Assembly: GCF_014077625.1 (NCBI RefSeq)
Contig: NZ_JACFXU010000013.1
Coordinates: 372,001-436,000 of the forward strand
From: Sediminihaliea albiluteola
GTDB taxonomy: Bacteria; Pseudomonadota; Gammaproteobacteria; Pseudomonadales; Halieaceae
Reading direction: 5' to 3'
Length of the DNA: 64,000 nt
The first letter of the stretch is position 1. Every line of letters begins with the position of its first letter. Below the pieces are notes generated by a model that did not search any database, was not told the origin of the DNA, and saw nothing but the letters and a program-made list of their open reading frames with translations. Below are positions 19,283 through 30,406 of the stretch, in pieces. The position numbers and the translations under genes were made by a program.

Positions 19283-21676
19283 ATGGCGCAAAAGCGTAAA
19301 TTAGCGGCGGTGATGTTCTCCTTGGGCTGCCTTCAGGCCAGCTCGGTTTGGGCGCTAGGCCTAGGGGAGTTGAGCTTAGAATCCTTTCTCAATGAGCCCT
19401 TAAAAGCAAAAGTTGACCTGCTTAACACTGCTGATCTGCAAGCGGATCAAATTAAAGTACGACTTGCCACCGCCGAGGACTTTAATCGCCTCGGCGTAGA
19501 TCGTGCGTATTTCCTCACCGGTATTAAGTTTGAAATTCAACTCGACGAGCAAGGTCGCGGCTATATTCTACTGAGTTCCGACGATCCGGTGCTCGAGCCC
19601 TACCTAGACTTTATCCTTGAGACTCGTTGGCCTTCAGGTCGTTTACTACGTGAATATACGGTACTGGTTGACCCGCCAGCCTTCGATCAAAGTACCAAGG
19701 TTGTTTCAGCTACTGAGCGGGTCGCCGAACTTGAAGGCAGTCCCGCTCCGGCAAAAAAAAAGACTGAAACACAGCAGTCTGGGACTCACCTTGAGCTACA
19801 GAAACAGTCTGATTTAGCTTCAGGGGCTATGCCCCAGCGTGACTATAGTGCGGGTACGGCGGCTGTGCCTGAGCCCGGCGCTCGCTACATGATTCGCCGC
19901 GATGAAAATTTATGGAGCATCGCTCGAGTAGCAGCGCCCGAAGGTGTTTCTGTTCATCAAACGATGCTGGATATTCAGCGTCTCAACCCCGATGCCTTCA
20001 TTGATGGCAATATCAACCAGATCAAAGCCGGCTATATTATTTACTTGCCCTCAGCAGAAGAGATTAGTTCCGCTGATCTGGCTCAAGCACTGTCTGAAAT
20101 TAAACAGCAGAACGAAGATTGGCGTGCTGGTCGTTCATCGGCCTCAGCTAAGGCTGTTGAAAAACCAGCACTGAGAGTTTCTGCTGAGCCTCAGGAGGCA
20201 CAGGCTGAGCCTGAAGCTCTTGAGTCTGAACAGCTTAACTCCTCTGCCAATGCTGCGGCGCTCTCTGGTGCTATGGAAGCATTGCAACGCTTTGAGCAGC
20301 AAAGTAAGGCCTTACAGAGCCGTTTAGACTCGCTCAGTGAGCAAGTGCAGAGCCTGCAGAGTATTGTCTCGGTTAAGGACGATCAAATACGCGCACTGCA
20401 GGAAGCCCTGCGCGCCCAAAGCCCCTCGGGAGAATTGCCCCCAGGCCTCGGTCTTAACACAGAGGATGTGACTAGTGCGGCTGAGCGGAGCGAAGCGGCG
20501 CAAGGCTTCGAAGCCGAAGATAGCTTGCCTGCTGATTCAGATGCTTTGCTCAGTGCCCAGCAACAAAGCCTCGGGGCAGCAAGTGATCAGTCTATAGCAG
20601 CAGGACAGCAAGATGCGCAAGTTCAGGCTGAGCCAGGCGCCGCGAAGGAGCTCTCCGCGCCAAATAAAGCCAGTGACAGTGGGTCCGCAGCAGCTAAACC
20701 TGCTTCGGACTCATTGCCCCTTGCCGGCAGTTCTTGGTTTTCTACTTGGCTCTATCCGGCTGTTGCACTGTTATTGGCGGCTTTGGCGGGACTGTGGTTC
20801 TGGCGCCGGCGCCAGCAGCAAAGCGACGAAGATGACAGTGCAAGCAATGATATCTTTGCCGGTATAGCAGCCGTAAGCAAAAACCCATCCGCCGATGATA
20901 ATGAAGCGAGCAATTTTGCTGCTCAATCGGACTCGGCGGTGTTAGCTGCCGATGCTGCTCAGCCTGTCTCAGCAGCTGCAGAGCATCAGCATGGCCACCT
21001 CACTGATAGTCATAGTGACGATGCACTGGCAGAGGTGGATATTTTTATTGCCTACAGGCGCTACCCGCAGGCGATAGACTTGCTTAAAACAGCTATTGCT
21101 TCAGAGCCGAACAATCCCCTTTATCGTCTGCGGCTGTTAGAGCTTTACCATCAGCTTGGGCAGCCTGCTAATGCAGAAGAGCAGCTTGCAGCATTGCGCG
21201 GCATCGGCGATCAGCAAGTGCTGGCTCGGGCTGAGCAAGTGCTCGCGTCAGGGGCTCAGGGCATCGCTAGCAGCGATCAATTTAACAGGCCTACAGCCGG
21301 TCAGCCCGAAGGTGCTTCAGAATTTGGACTGGGCTCGCGCAATAGCGATATAAGCACGGGATTTGCTGAGTCCGATTTGGCTAGCGCAGAGGGCTTTGAT
21401 GAGCTCGAAATTGAAGATGACTTCGGTATTGAGCCAGGTGAAGAGCTCGATTTGAGCGCTGATTTTGCTAGCTTTGATGAGGCTGATCTAGCTGATGATG
21501 ACGAAGATCTGATGTTTGCCTCCGAGGATAGCCGCATTTCGACTAAGTTGGATTTGGCCCGCGCATATATGGATATGGGCGATGAAGATGGCGCTCGGCA
21601 AATTCTTGATGAGGTCGTGCTCGAGGGTAGCCAGCAACAGCAGCAGGAGGCGCAGGCTCTGCTCGACCGACTTTGA
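19283..21676 (+). CDS. fimV: FimV-like pilus/polarity hub protein
   Basis: 797 aa. A signal peptide (ending SVWA near residue 24) is followed by the FimV N-terminal domain LGELSLESFLNEPLKAKVDL, a periplasmic LysM peptidoglycan-binding domain (~residues 195-250) and a coiled coil around residues 330-375. One TM helix follows (WLYPAVALLLAALAGLWFW, ~residue 490), then an acidic cytoplasmic region with TPR-like repeats and the terminal FimV motif TKLDLARAYMDMGDEDGARQ. In Pseudomonas it organises the cell pole, type IV pili and twitching. Its TGA overlaps the TTG start proposed for truA. Confidence 0.93.
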   Translation: MAQKRKLAAVMFSLGCLQASSVWALGLGELSLESFLNEPLKAKVDLLNTADLQADQIKVRLATAEDFNRLGVDRAYFLTGIKFEIQLDEQGRGYILLSSDDPVLEPYLDFILETRWPSGRLLREYTVLVDPPAFDQSTKVVSATERVAELEGSPAPAKKKTETQQSGTHLELQKQSDLASGAMPQRDYSAGTAAVPEPGARYMIRRDENLWSIARVAAPEGVSVHQTMLDIQRLNPDAFIDGNINQIKAGYIIYLPSAEEISSADLAQALSEIKQQNEDWRAGRSSASAKAVEKPALRVSAEPQEAQAEPEALESEQLNSSANAAALSGAMEALQRFEQQSKALQSRLDSLSEQVQSLQSIVSVKDDQIRALQEALRAQSPSGELPPGLGLNTEDVTSAAERSEAAQGFEAEDSLPADSDALLSAQQQSLGAASDQSIAAGQQDAQVQAEPGAAKELSAPNKASDSGSAAAKPASDSLPLAGSSWFSTWLYPAVALLLAALAGLWFWRRRQQQSDEDDSASNDIFAGIAAVSKNPSADDNEASNFAAQSDSAVLAADAAQPVSAAAEHQHGHLTDSHSDDALAEVDIFIAYRRYPQAIDLLKTAIASEPNNPLYRLRLLELYHQLGQPANAEEQLAALRGIGDQQVLARAEQVLASGAQGIASSDQFNRPTAGQPEGASEFGLGSRNSDISTGFAESDLASAEGFDELEIEDDFGIEPGEELDLSADFASFDEADLADDDEDLMFASEDSRISTKLDLARAYMDMGDEDGARQILDEVVLEGSQQQQQEAQALLDRL

Positions 21677-22503
21677 GAGACTTGTGTTCACCCGATCCGC
21701 TGCCTGCTGGTACACGAATTGCCTGTCGTATTGAGTATGACGGCAGTCGCTATAATGGCTGGCAGTCACAGCCTCAAGCTCACTCCACCACGGTACAAGA
21801 TACCCTAGAGCTAGCTTTGTCTCGCGTTGCCGCGCAGCCGCTGCGAGTGCAGTGTGCGGGGCGTACCGATAGTGGGGTACACGGCTTTGCCCAGACCATT
21901 CATTTTGATTCGCCGGTTGAGCGCAGCCCTAAAGCTTGGGTGCTCGGTACAAATGCCAATTTGCCAAGCGATATTCGCGTGCACTGGGCGCAAGCTGTGC
22001 CGAAAGACTTTCACGCACGTTTTTCAGCTATTTCTCGGCGTTACTGCTACATCATTGCCAATACTACAATCCGTCCAGCACATTTAAATCAACAGGTCAC
22101 TTGGTATCGCCATGCTCTAGATGCCCAGTTGATGCATCGCGAGGCGCAGTGCTTACTTGGCGAGCAAGATTTTAGTGCCTTTCGAGCAGCGGCCTGTCAA
22201 TCCAATAGCCCTTATCGCAATGTCCAAAGCCTTGCAGTCACTCGCCGAGGCTCACTGGTGGTGATAGATATCCAAGCAAATGCTTTCCTACATCATATGG
22301 TGCGCAATATTGCGGGGAGCTTGATGTTGCTCGGTAGTGGACGGCAGGCAGTGGGCTGGTTGGCCAAGGTCTTGGCGGGGCGCGATCGCAAGTTGGCCGC
22401 CGATACTGCTGCAGCAGATGGTTTGTACTTGATGGAAGTACTCTATCCAGAGCGTTTCACACTGCCAGCAGTGCCCGAAGGGCCGCTGATACTGGGCGGC
22501 TAA
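21673..22503 (+). CDS. truA: tRNA pseudouridine(38-40) synthase
   Basis: Pseudouridine synthase acting on tRNA anticodon arms. The catalytic Asp is in CAGRTDSGVHGFAQ, and other motifs are IEYDGSRYNGWQ and AFLHHMVRNIAGSLM. The start is uncertain: TTG at 21673 overlaps fimV by 4 bases, while TTG at 21682 gives a protein only slightly shorter. There is no ATG before the conserved core. The order fimV-truA-trpF is conserved in pseudomonads. Confidence 0.94.
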   Translation: MRDLCSPDPLPAGTRIACRIEYDGSRYNGWQSQPQAHSTTVQDTLELALSRVAAQPLRVQCAGRTDSGVHGFAQTIHFDSPVERSPKAWVLGTNANLPSDIRVHWAQAVPKDFHARFSAISRRYCYIIANTTIRPAHLNQQVTWYRHALDAQLMHREAQCLLGEQDFSAFRAAACQSNSPYRNVQSLAVTRRGSLVVIDIQANAFLHHMVRNIAGSLMLLGSGRQAVGWLAKVLAGRDRKLAADTAAADGLYLMEVLYPERFTLPAVPEGPLILGG

Positions 22504-22578
22504 AGCCAGTCCTGTAAAGACAGTAGCGCTTGCAGTCTGGTATGATTCTGCCCCCTGTTTCGAGTGACTGATTAAAGC

Positions 22579-23217
22579 GTGAGCCAAACTCGTATCAAGA
22601 TCTGCGGTATTACCAATCCGCTTGATGCCATCTCTGCCGTCGATGCTGGTGCCGACGCTTTGGGCTTGGTGTTTTACGCCCCTAGTCCGCGGGCGGTGAG
22701 CCTAGAACAGGCCCAGGAAATAGTCGCGACTGTGCCGCCATTTGTACAGATCGTAGCGCTATTTGTGAATGAGAGGGCAGAACAAGTGCAGCATATCCTC
22801 GATAAGCTGCCGCTGCATACGCTGCAGTTTCACGGTGATGAAGACGCCCAGTATTGCGAGCAATTTAAGCGTCCTTATCTCAAGGCTATACGAGTTCGCT
22901 CGGGTATGGATCTTAGGGCGGCTTGTGAACCCTATCGCAAGGCAAACGGCATCTTGCTCGATAGCTGGCAGGAAGGTGTGCCAGGAGGCACCGGTCAGGT
23001 CTTTGATTGGTCCCAGGCGCGACAAGAGTTTTCTCGACCAGTCGTTTTAGCTGGTGGCCTGAATGCAGACAATGTCGCTCAGGGGATGGCTTTGCTGCGT
23101 CCTGCTGCGGTAGATATCAGCGGCGGCGTTGAACAGTCGCCTGGGCGAAAAGATGCAAACAAAATGGAACAGTTTATAGCGGCGGTGCGTGCCGCCGACC
23201 AACACTTGAAGGTGTGA
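22579..23217 (+). CDS. trpF: Phosphoribosylanthranilate isomerase
   Basis: 212 aa TIM-barrel enzyme of tryptophan synthesis, GTG start. Catalytic Cys is in [13 protein letters not shown] and catalytic Asp is in [22 protein letters not shown]; the phosphate-binding region is [15 protein letters not shown]. trpB follows after 4 nt. The enzyme is a stand-alone protein here, not fused to trpC. Confidence 0.96.
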   Translation: MSQTRIKICGITNPLDAISAVDAGADALGLVFYAPSPRAVSLEQAQEIVATVPPFVQIVALFVNERAEQVQHILDKLPLHTLQFHGDEDAQYCEQFKRPYLKAIRVRSGMDLRAACEPYRKANGILLDSWQEGVPGGTGQVFDWSQARQEFSRPVVLAGGLNADNVAQGMALLRPAAVDISGGVEQSPGRKDANKMEQFIAAVRAADQHLKV

Positions 23218-23221
23218 TGTA

Positions 23222-24442
23222 ATGAGCAGTGAAATAGATCAAAACATATTTGGAACAGTGCCCGACGCCTATGGACGCTTTGGCGAGTACGGCGGCAAAT
23301 ATGTTGCTGAGACGCTGATGTCGGCTCTGTCTGAACTTGAAACCCTCTACAACAAGCTCTCCCTAGACCCTGATTTTCAGCGTGAGCTAGACCAAGACTT
23401 AGCACATTACGTAGGTCGACCATCGCCGCTATACGAGGCTCGTCGCTGGTCAGAGCAAATCGGTGGGGCGCGTATCTTTTTGAAGCGAGAAGACCTCAAC
23501 CACACCGGTGCCCACAAGGTGAACAACACTGTGGGTCAGGCCTTGCTGGCCAAGCACATGGGGAAAAAGCGCGTGATTGCTGAAACTGGCGCTGGGCAGC
23601 ACGGCGTTGCTACGGCGACTATCGCTGCCCGTCTCGGCCTTGAGTGCCAGATTTTTATGGGTGAGGAAGACGTGCGCCGGCAAGCCCTTAATGTCTATCG
23701 AATGAAATTGCTCGGTGCCGAAGTGATTCCGGTTAGCTCTGGCTCTAAAACCCTTAAAGACGCCATGAACGAAGCGATGCGCGACTGGGTCACCAATGTC
23801 GATGACACCTTTTACATTATTGGTACGGTCGCTGGCCCTCATCCTTACCCTGCGATGGTGCGTGATTTTCAGTGTGTTATCGGTCGCGAAGCCCGCGAGC
23901 AGTCTTTGGCGCAAGTGGGTAAGTTGCCAGATGCACTGGTAGCCTGCATCGGCGGTGGCTCTAATGCCATCGGTCTGTTCCACCCCTTCTTAAATGACCA
24001 AAGCGTTGCCATGTATGGCGTTGAAGCAGGTGGACGAGGCATGAGCAGTGGTGAGCACGCCGCACCACTCAATGCGGGTTCGCCAGGGATATTACATGGC
24101 AACCGAACTTATTTAATGCAGGATGAAGACGGTCAGATTTTGCACACCCATTCGATCTCAGCTGGCTTAGATTACCCCGGCGTGGGCCCAGAACATGCGT
24201 GGCTAAAAGATATCGGCAGGGTGAGCTATGTTGTGGCTAATGACGACGAAGCACTGGCCGCATTCCATACCCTGACTCGTGTCGAGGGCATCATGCCAGC
24301 CCTTGAGAGCAGTCATGCTCTGGCTTACGCCGCCAAACTGGCTGCGGATATGCGCCCAGACCAACACATTGTGGTTAACTTGTCTGGCCGCGGTGACAAA
24401 GACATTCATACCGTCGCTGAGCTCGACGGTATACAGTTTTGA
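23222..24442 (+). CDS. trpB: Tryptophan synthase beta chain
   Basis: 406 aa PLP enzyme condensing indole with serine. The PLP lysine lies in [19 protein letters not shown], with the phosphate loop [15 protein letters not shown] and the catalytic Glu in [14 protein letters not shown]. It sits between trpF and trpA, separated by 4 and 10 nt. Confidence 0.97.
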   Translation: MSSEIDQNIFGTVPDAYGRFGEYGGKYVAETLMSALSELETLYNKLSLDPDFQRELDQDLAHYVGRPSPLYEARRWSEQIGGARIFLKREDLNHTGAHKVNNTVGQALLAKHMGKKRVIAETGAGQHGVATATIAARLGLECQIFMGEEDVRRQALNVYRMKLLGAEVIPVSSGSKTLKDAMNEAMRDWVTNVDDTFYIIGTVAGPHPYPAMVRDFQCVIGREAREQSLAQVGKLPDALVACIGGGSNAIGLFHPFLNDQSVAMYGVEAGGRGMSSGEHAAPLNAGSPGILHGNRTYLMQDEDGQILHTHSISAGLDYPGVGPEHAWLKDIGRVSYVVANDDEALAAFHTLTRVEGIMPALESSHALAYAAKLAADMRPDQHIVVNLSGRGDKDIHTVAELDGIQF

Positions 24443-24452
24443 GGAAAGACTT

Positions 24453-25274
24453 GTGAGTCGAATAAAGGGACGTTTTGAACAATTAGCGCAGCAGGGGCGC
24501 AAGGCGCTTATTCCCTACATAGTCGCTGGTGATCCGAGTAAAGACATCACAGTTCCCCTGATGCATGCCTTGGTCGAAGCCGGCGCCGATATTTTGGAAT
24601 TGGGCGTGCCATTTTCCGACCCAATGGCCGAGGGGCCAACCATCCAACTGGCTCATGAGCGAGCTTTGGATGAGGGTACTAGGCTGCGTGACGTATTAGA
24701 GATGGTGGCGCAGTTCCGTGAGCGGGATAAGGAAACTCCGGTCTTGCTGATGGGCTACGCCAACCCAGTGGCGCGTATGGGCTATGCGCAATTTGCCGAT
24801 GCGGCGCATGCCGCGGGTATTGATGCCGCGCTAACTGTCGACATACCACCAGAAGAAGTGGCCCTGTTGAACACTGAGTTGCGCCGTGTGGCCATGGATA
24901 ATATCTTTTTGATTGCGCCGACCACGCCAGATGAGCGGATGCAGCTAATTGCTGATCAAGCCAGTGGCTTCATTTATTACGTGGCACTTAAAGGTGTGAC
25001 CGGGGCGGGCCACCTTGATACAGATCAAGTGGCGACTCAATTGGCTAGAATTCGCCAACATACCGAGCTGCCCTTAGCGGTAGGTTTTGGTATCAAAGAC
25101 GCGACTTCTGCTAGTGCTATTGCTGGGGTTGCCGATGGCGTGGTTGTAGGCAGTGCGCTGGTACAATGTTTGAGTGATGGTCTGGCGGCTAATGAGCAGC
25201 CAGAGTCATTAATTGCTAGAGTCGCCGGTCTATTAGCTGAAATACGCCGGGGCATGGATAACACGGGTTCCTAG
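24453..25274 (+). CDS. trpA: Tryptophan synthase alpha chain
   Basis: 273 aa, close to the usual ~268. It cleaves indole-3-glycerol phosphate and channels indole to TrpB. Catalytic residues lie in [20 protein letters not shown] (Glu, Asp) and [10 protein letters not shown] (Asp). The phosphate site is [15 protein letters not shown] at 24453 with upstream GAGGAAAG is the start; the frame is open further upstream inside trpB but those codons are not conserved sequence. Confidence 0.96.
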   Translation: MSRIKGRFEQLAQQGRKALIPYIVAGDPSKDITVPLMHALVEAGADILELGVPFSDPMAEGPTIQLAHERALDEGTRLRDVLEMVAQFRERDKETPVLLMGYANPVARMGYAQFADAAHAAGIDAALTVDIPPEEVALLNTELRRVAMDNIFLIAPTTPDERMQLIADQASGFIYYVALKGVTGAGHLDTDQVATQLARIRQHTELPLAVGFGIKDATSASAIAGVADGVVVGSALVQCLSDGLAANEQPESLIARVAGLLAEIRRGMDNTGS

Positions 25275-25321
25275 TTAACGGCGCAGCCGTTTATAATCCC
25301 CTCAACAAAGCGGGAGAGATC

Positions 25322-26275
25322 ATGAGCTGGATTGACAAGATACTGCCATCTGGTGTGCGTAGAGAAGAAGGGCAACGCCGTTCCAACGTACCCGAAGGGC
25401 TGTGGAAAAAATGCCTTAAGTGCGAGGCGGTATTGTATCGCCCTGACGTCGAGCGCAACGAAGATGTGTGTCCTAAGTGTGACCACCACATGCGAATTGG
25501 TGCGCGACGTCGCCTTGATATCTTCCTTGACAAAGAGGGTCGGGAAGAAATCTTTAGTGAAATTGAGCCCCTAGATCGGCTGAAATTCAGAGATAAAAAG
25601 CGCTATCGGGACCGCCTGTCAGCGGCGCAGAAATCAACCGGTGAGAAAGATGCACTGATTGCTATGCGCGGCACCTTACAAGGCTTGCCGGTAGTGGTAG
25701 TGGCTTTTGAGTTTGCCTTCCATGGCGGCTCCATGGGCTATGCGGTGGGTGAGAAATTCACCCGGGCGGCGCAGCTGGCTTTAGAGGAGGGCATACCCAT
25801 GGTGTGCTTCTCGGCCTCCGGTGGTGCTCGCATGCAGGAAGCGCTAATTTCCTTGATGCAAATGGCTAAAACTAGCGCTGTGATCGAGCGCTTGAAGCTG
25901 GCTGGTGTCCCCTATGTATCGGTGATGACAGACCCCATCTACGGTGGCGTGTCGGCGTCTCTGGCTTTATTGGGTGATATTAATGTTGCTGAACCGGATG
26001 CTCGAGCCGGTTTTGCCGGCCCCAATATCATCGAACAAACGATTCGACAGAAGCTCCCTAAAGGCTTCCAGCGCAGTGAGTTTTTACTTGAGCACGGCGC
26101 CATCGACATGATCGTTCACCGCAATGACATGCGTGATACGCTCGCGCGTTTATTGGCTAAGTTGACCAATAGCGAGCTCAGCCAGAAAGCTGAAGCTGAA
26201 GAGGATGAGCTAGAACAAGATGAGGCAGCGCTTGAGCAGGAAGTAGAGGCGGAATCTAAGCCAGAAGATGAGTGA
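25322..26275 (+). CDS. accD: Acetyl-CoA carboxylase carboxyltransferase subunit beta
   Basis: 317 aa. With AccA it moves the carboxyl group from biotin to acetyl-CoA. The zinc ribbon cysteines are C31, C34, C50 and C53 (CLKC and CPKC), and the crotonase core has [14 protein letters not shown] and [17 protein letters not shown]. The C terminus is a Glu-rich tail of about 30 residues, longer than in E. coli. Its end overlaps the folC start by 8 bases. Confidence 0.97.
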   Translation: MSWIDKILPSGVRREEGQRRSNVPEGLWKKCLKCEAVLYRPDVERNEDVCPKCDHHMRIGARRRLDIFLDKEGREEIFSEIEPLDRLKFRDKKRYRDRLSAAQKSTGEKDALIAMRGTLQGLPVVVVAFEFAFHGGSMGYAVGEKFTRAAQLALEEGIPMVCFSASGGARMQEALISLMQMAKTSAVIERLKLAGVPYVSVMTDPIYGGVSASLALLGDINVAEPDARAGFAGPNIIEQTIRQKLPKGFQRSEFLLEHGAIDMIVHRNDMRDTLARLLAKLTNSELSQKAEAEEDELEQDEAALEQEVEAESKPEDE

Positions 26276-27548
26276 CAATGATCTTGGGCTTTGGTTGCAG
26301 CGGCTTGAGCAGCGCCACCCTAATGAAATAGATCTCGGCCTTGAGCGGGTAGGCGAGGTCGCAGAGCGACTCGGATTGCTGCCCCTCACTGTGCCGGTCT
26401 TGACGATTGCCGGCACTAACGGCAAAGGCTCCACTGCAGCGGCTCTTGAGTCGCTGCTCTTGCAGTTGGGGCGCAGACCTGGGGTTTTCTCTTCGCCGCA
26501 TCTATTGCGCTTTAATGAGCGAATTCGGGTGGCGGGCTTTGAGGCAAGTGACGAGGACATCGTCGCTGCTTTTGCTCGTATAGAAGAGGCTCGTGGCGAT
26601 ATCTCGCTGAGCTATTTTGAGTTTGCCACCTTGGCAGCGCTGTTAGTGTTTCGCAGTGATGCTGCTGATGTTGTGGTCTTAGAAGTGGGGCTCGGTGGGC
26701 GCTTGGACGCGGTCAATATCGTCGATGCCTCAGTGGCAGTGATTACCAGTATCGCTCTGGATCACCAGCAGTGGTTAGGTGATGACATTGACGCCATTGG
26801 TCGAGAGAAGGCCGGTGTATTACGTGCTCAGCGTCCGGCTGTGATCGCTGAGCCGGCACCGAGCGAAGGCTTGCTACAGGCGATTGCTGAGAGTGCTGCA
26901 GAGCCTTATTTTATCGGTCGTGACTTTTTTTGCGATGAGCAAGCTGGCACTTGGCAGGCTCGAGTGCGCAGTGCTGATGGTAGCTTGATTGAGCTCGAGC
27001 CTCAGCCGCAGAGCCCGATAATCGCCACTAACCTCTGTGCCGCGCTGCAGGCCTTGAGTTTGCTGGGGGAGGATGTGACTCATTTAGAGCTTTCTCAGGC
27101 CCTTGCTGACTTTGCTCCAGTGGGGCGTCGGCAGTCAGTAGCCATCGCTGGCCGCGATTATATTTTAGATGTTGCGCACAACCCTCATTCGGTTGAGAAA
27201 TTACTTGAATACTTGCAGCTAAATCCGTGTGAGGGAAAGACAATTGCTCTTTTTTCAGCAATGGAAGACAAGGCAGTTCGCGATATAATTCGCCTATCTG
27301 CTGCGAGTTTTACAGCATGGTTTCTGGCTGATCAGCCTAGCAACCCGCGGGCCGCCAAGGCGGCTGATATCGCTGCCATGCTGCGCGATGAAAATCAGTA
27401 TATGATCAGTGTTAGTAAAAACTTACGTCAGGCATTTCGTCGTGCCCAGAGCCTGATAACAGAACAAGATCGTTTGGTTGTGTTTGGTTCATTTTCTACC
27501 GTGGCAGAGCTATTACCGCTGCTGGAAAAAGATCGCAACAGGAAATAA
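26268..27548 (+). CDS. folC: Bifunctional folylpolyglutamate/dihydrofolate synthase
   Basis: 426 aa Mur-ligase-like enzyme that adds dihydropteroate to glutamate and extends folate polyglutamate chains. The P-loop is [16 protein letters not shown], followed by [16 protein letters not shown] and [15 protein letters not shown]. It overlaps accD by 8 bases, and the SPOR gene follows 3 nt later. Confidence 0.95.
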   Translation: MSDNDLGLWLQRLEQRHPNEIDLGLERVGEVAERLGLLPLTVPVLTIAGTNGKGSTAAALESLLLQLGRRPGVFSSPHLLRFNERIRVAGFEASDEDIVAAFARIEEARGDISLSYFEFATLAALLVFRSDAADVVVLEVGLGGRLDAVNIVDASVAVITSIALDHQQWLGDDIDAIGREKAGVLRAQRPAVIAEPAPSEGLLQAIAESAAEPYFIGRDFFCDEQAGTWQARVRSADGSLIELEPQPQSPIIATNLCAALQALSLLGEDVTHLELSQALADFAPVGRRQSVAIAGRDYILDVAHNPHSVEKLLEYLQLNPCEGKTIALFSAMEDKAVRDIIRLSAASFTAWFLADQPSNPRAAKAADIAAMLRDENQYMISVSKNLRQAFRRAQSLITEQDRLVVFGSFSTVAELLPLLEKDRNRK

Positions 27549-27551
27549 TAG

Positions 27552-28223
27552 GTGAACGACGTCCTTAAACAGCGCCTTGTAGGCGCTTTGATTCTGGTCG
27601 CGCTGGGTGTTGTGTTCTGGCCGATTATCTTTGTCGAGCCTGATGCCGCGCCGAGCGCTAGCGAAGTGCGTCTGCCACCGCGGCCTAATATTGATACAAG
27701 GCCTTTGCCTTCGCCGGACAGGGTAGGCCTGCGTGCCTCCAAACCACTCGAGCTTCAAGATAGCGAGCTGGACTTTGTGGAGCCACAGGAGCACTTAGTG
27801 CCCGAAGAGTCCCCAGGCGAAGTTGTGCAGCAAGACTCAAAGTCGCCAGAAGCCGCTCAAGTTCCAGTTGAGCCGGCTCAGCCTGTCACTCCGCCCCCGG
27901 CAGCAGCTGAGAAGGATTTAAGCGTCGCTAGCAAGACCCGCAGTGAGCCCCCGGTCCAGCCAGAAATTGATGCTCAGGGCGTACCGGTGGCTTGGATGCT
28001 GCAAGTGGTTAGCGTCAGCCGTAAAGAAAGCGCTGAAAATACCCGTCAGCGGCTCCAAAATATGGGCCATAAGGCCTATATCAAAACGGCTCAGGCTGGA
28101 GACAAGACAGTCTACCGGGTCTATGTGGGACCTAAATTTGAGCGCGCTAAACTCGATGCCATCAAGGCCGATGTGGACCGGCAGTTTGGAGTCAAATCGA
28201 TGATTCGGCGCTACCTACCTTGA
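27552..28223 (+). CDS. dedD: SPOR-domain protein (DedD-like)
   Basis: 223 aa, GTG start. One N-terminal TM helix (GALILVALGVVFWPIIFV) is followed by a long Pro/Glu-rich periplasmic linker. The C-terminal SPOR domain (~residues 148-223, AWMLQVVSVSRKESAENTRQ and TVYRVYVGPK) binds denuded septal peptidoglycan. In E. coli the protein promotes septal wall synthesis. Its position after folC and before cvpA matches E. coli dedD. Confidence 0.88.
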   Translation: MNDVLKQRLVGALILVALGVVFWPIIFVEPDAAPSASEVRLPPRPNIDTRPLPSPDRVGLRASKPLELQDSELDFVEPQEHLVPEESPGEVVQQDSKSPEAAQVPVEPAQPVTPPPAAAEKDLSVASKTRSEPPVQPEIDAQGVPVAWMLQVVSVSRKESAENTRQRLQNMGHKAYIKTAQAGDKTVYRVYVGPKFERAKLDAIKADVDRQFGVKSMIRRYLP

Positions 28224-28308
28224 TGCCAATAGCTGGAAAATTACAGACTAATCTTCATTTCTGTGCCCTAGGCTGCTCTGTTAGAATGCGCAGTCAATGT
28301 GTCGGTGA

Positions 28309-28842
28309 GTGTTTGTGAACTGGGATCTTATGACCTGGCTCGACTGGGCCATTATTGGCATTGTGGGCTTATCTACGCTGCTTAGTTTATGGCGCGGTTT
28401 TACGCGGGAGGCGCTCTCGCTAGTGGGCTGGGTAGCAGCCTTTGTTATCGCAAACTTATACGCCAGTCAACTGGCCTCTAGTTTAACTGAGTTCATTAGC
28501 AATATTACGGCGCGCTATATGGCTGCTTGGCTGCTACTGTTTGTGGTGGTGCTGGTCTTGGCTGGTTTGGCCGGTATGGTGATGTCACAGTTGGTCAGAG
28601 CAACTGGTATGGGCCCAACGGACCGCCTGTTGGGTACTATTTTCGGATTCACTCGCGGTGTGGTGATTGTGCTCGTGTTGGTGTTTCTCATCAGAGAACT
28701 GCTGCCACCTCGCGACCACATGTGGTTGCATCAAGCGCAGCTGATGCCGCAGGTGGATGCATTGATGAATTGGGCTCAGGGTATTCTGGGCCGCTTTGAT
28801 ACAGGCGACTTATCGGCCATCGTGCCGGAGCGCTCGGTTTAA
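28309..28842 (+). CDS. cvpA: CvpA family membrane protein
   Basis: 177 aa with four predicted TM helices. The conserved CvpA features include [33 protein letters not shown] and [22 protein letters not shown]. It lies directly upstream of purF as in E. coli, where it is needed for colicin V production and envelope integrity. GTG at 28309 or GTG at 28315 can start it. Confidence 0.92.
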   Translation: MFVNWDLMTWLDWAIIGIVGLSTLLSLWRGFTREALSLVGWVAAFVIANLYASQLASSLTEFISNITARYMAAWLLLFVVVLVLAGLAGMVMSQLVRATGMGPTDRLLGTIFGFTRGVVIVLVLVFLIRELLPPRDHMWLHQAQLMPQVDALMNWAQGILGRFDTGDLSAIVPERSV

Positions 28843-28882
28843 GAACAAGCTGCAGTGCACCCATCGCTGTGAGGAGAATTCC

Positions 28883-30406
28883 ATGTGTGGTTTAGTTGGA
28901 ATGGTCGGTAAGAGCAACGTCGCCGCCGATATTTACGATGCGCTGACGGTGCTACAGCATCGCGGGCAAGATGCCGCAGGTATTATGACCTGCAGTAATG
29001 GCAGGTTTAACCAACGCAAGCGCGAAGGCCTGGTGCGCGATGTGTTTCAACAGCACCATATGGAGCGCTTGCAAGGCCCGATTGGTATTGGCCATGTTCG
29101 CTATCCCACCGCGGGCAGTTTTGGCACCGCACTGGCACAGCCCTTTTACGTTAACTCCCCCTACGGTATTGCGCTAGCCCACAACGGCAACCTGACCAAC
29201 TCTGAGCAATTAGCTAAAGAGCTGTTTCAGGATGATTTGCGGCATCTCAATACTGATTCAGATTCCGAAGTACTGCTCAATATTTTCGCCCATGAAATGC
29301 AGACTCTCGGCAAGCTCAGCCCCGTTGCAGATGATATTTTTAAGGCCGTTGAGGCGGTGCATCGTCGCTGTCGCGGTGGTTACGCTGCGGTCGCCATGGT
29401 AGTTGATTACGGGGTGGTTGGGTTCCGAGATCCCAACGGTATTCGTCCCTTGGTAGTGGGTAAGCGTGATTCTGAGCAGGGTGAAGAGTACATGTTGGCC
29501 TCGGAAAGCGTCGCTCTTGATGTACTCGGCTTTGAAATGATTGATGATGTGGCACCGGGTGAGGCGGTATTTATCGATCGCCAGGGTCAACTTCATCGAC
29601 GTCAATGTGCAGCAAAGACTCGCCTGAGTCCTTGTATCTTCGAGCATGTCTACTTCGCTCGCCCCGACTCATTAATGGATGGCGTGTCGGTCTACAAAAC
29701 TCGCATGCGCCAGGGCGAGTATATGGCACGTAAAATTCTGCGCGAGCGCCCCAACCACGATATCGATGTGGTCATTCCAATTCCCGACACCAGCCGGATC
29801 GCCGCCCAGTCTTTAGCGACAGCCTTGGATATTAAATTCCGTGAAGGCTTTATGAAGAACCGCTATATCGGTCGTACTTTCATTATGCCGGGACAGAGCC
29901 AGCGTAAAAAATCCGTACGGCAGAAGCTTAATCCGGTGCCTCTGGAGTTTGACGGTAAGAATGTCATGTTGGTGGATGATTCCATTGTCCGCGGCACTAC
30001 CTGTAGGCAGATTATCCAAATGGCTCGCGACGCCGGCGCAGCTAAAGTCTATTTCGCCTCTGCGGCACCGCCGGTGCGCTATCCCAATGTCTATGGGATC
30101 GATATGCCGACCGCGTCAGAATTAATTGCCCACAATCGCAGTGTCGAAGAGGTCTGCGAATTAATCGGCGCTGACTGGCTGGTGTTCCAAGACCTAGAGG
30201 ATCTGGTCGCTTGTTCCCATGAAGGTAATATTCATGCCGATGGTTTTGATTGCTCGGTGTTTGATGGCAATTACATCACCGGTGATATTGACCAAGCCTA
30301 TTTAGACCAGCTGGCAGCCCAACGCAGTGACGAAGCGCGTAAACAAAGCAAGGCAGGCCTACAGGAAGAGGGGGCCATAGTGGGGCTGTATAATGACGCT
30401 TCCTGA
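28883..30406 (+). CDS. purF: Amidophosphoribosyltransferase
   Basis: 507 aa first enzyme of purine synthesis. ATG at 28883 with GAGGAG 7 nt upstream places the catalytic nucleophile Cys at position 2 (MCGLVGM), as the N-terminal nucleophile mechanism requires. Upstream open codons are therefore not coding. The glutaminase domain has [10 protein letters not shown], and the PRPP-binding loop is [18 protein letters not shown]. The end overlaps metZ by 14 bases. Confidence 0.97.
   Translation: MCGLVGMVGKSNVAADIYDALTVLQHRGQDAAGIMTCSNGRFNQRKREGLVRDVFQQHHMERLQGPIGIGHVRYPTAGSFGTALAQPFYVNSPYGIALAHNGNLTNSEQLAKELFQDDLRHLNTDSDSEVLLNIFAHEMQTLGKLSPVADDIFKAVEAVHRRCRGGYAAVAMVVDYGVVGFRDPNGIRPLVVGKRDSEQGEEYMLASESVALDVLGFEMIDDVAPGEAVFIDRQGQLHRRQCAAKTRLSPCIFEHVYFARPDSLMDGVSVYKTRMRQGEYMARKILRERPNHDIDVVIPIPDTSRIAAQSLATALDIKFREGFMKNRYIGRTFIMPGQSQRKKSVRQKLNPVPLEFDGKNVMLVDDSIVRGTTCRQIIQMARDAGAAKVYFASAAPPVRYPNVYGIDMPTASELIAHNRSVEEVCELIGADWLVFQDLEDLVACSHEGNIHADGFDCSVFDGNYITGDIDQAYLDQLAAQRSDEARKQSKAGLQEEGAIVGLYNDAS

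Noticed and set aside
24279-24452. 58-codon N-terminal extension of trpA inside trpB
   Set aside because: It overlaps conserved trpB sequence in another frame; the GTG at 24453 has the ribosome site and gives the normal TrpA length.
28796-28882. 29-codon extension of purF upstream of ATG 28883
   Set aside because: PurF needs Cys at position 2 after Met removal, which only the 28883 start provides.
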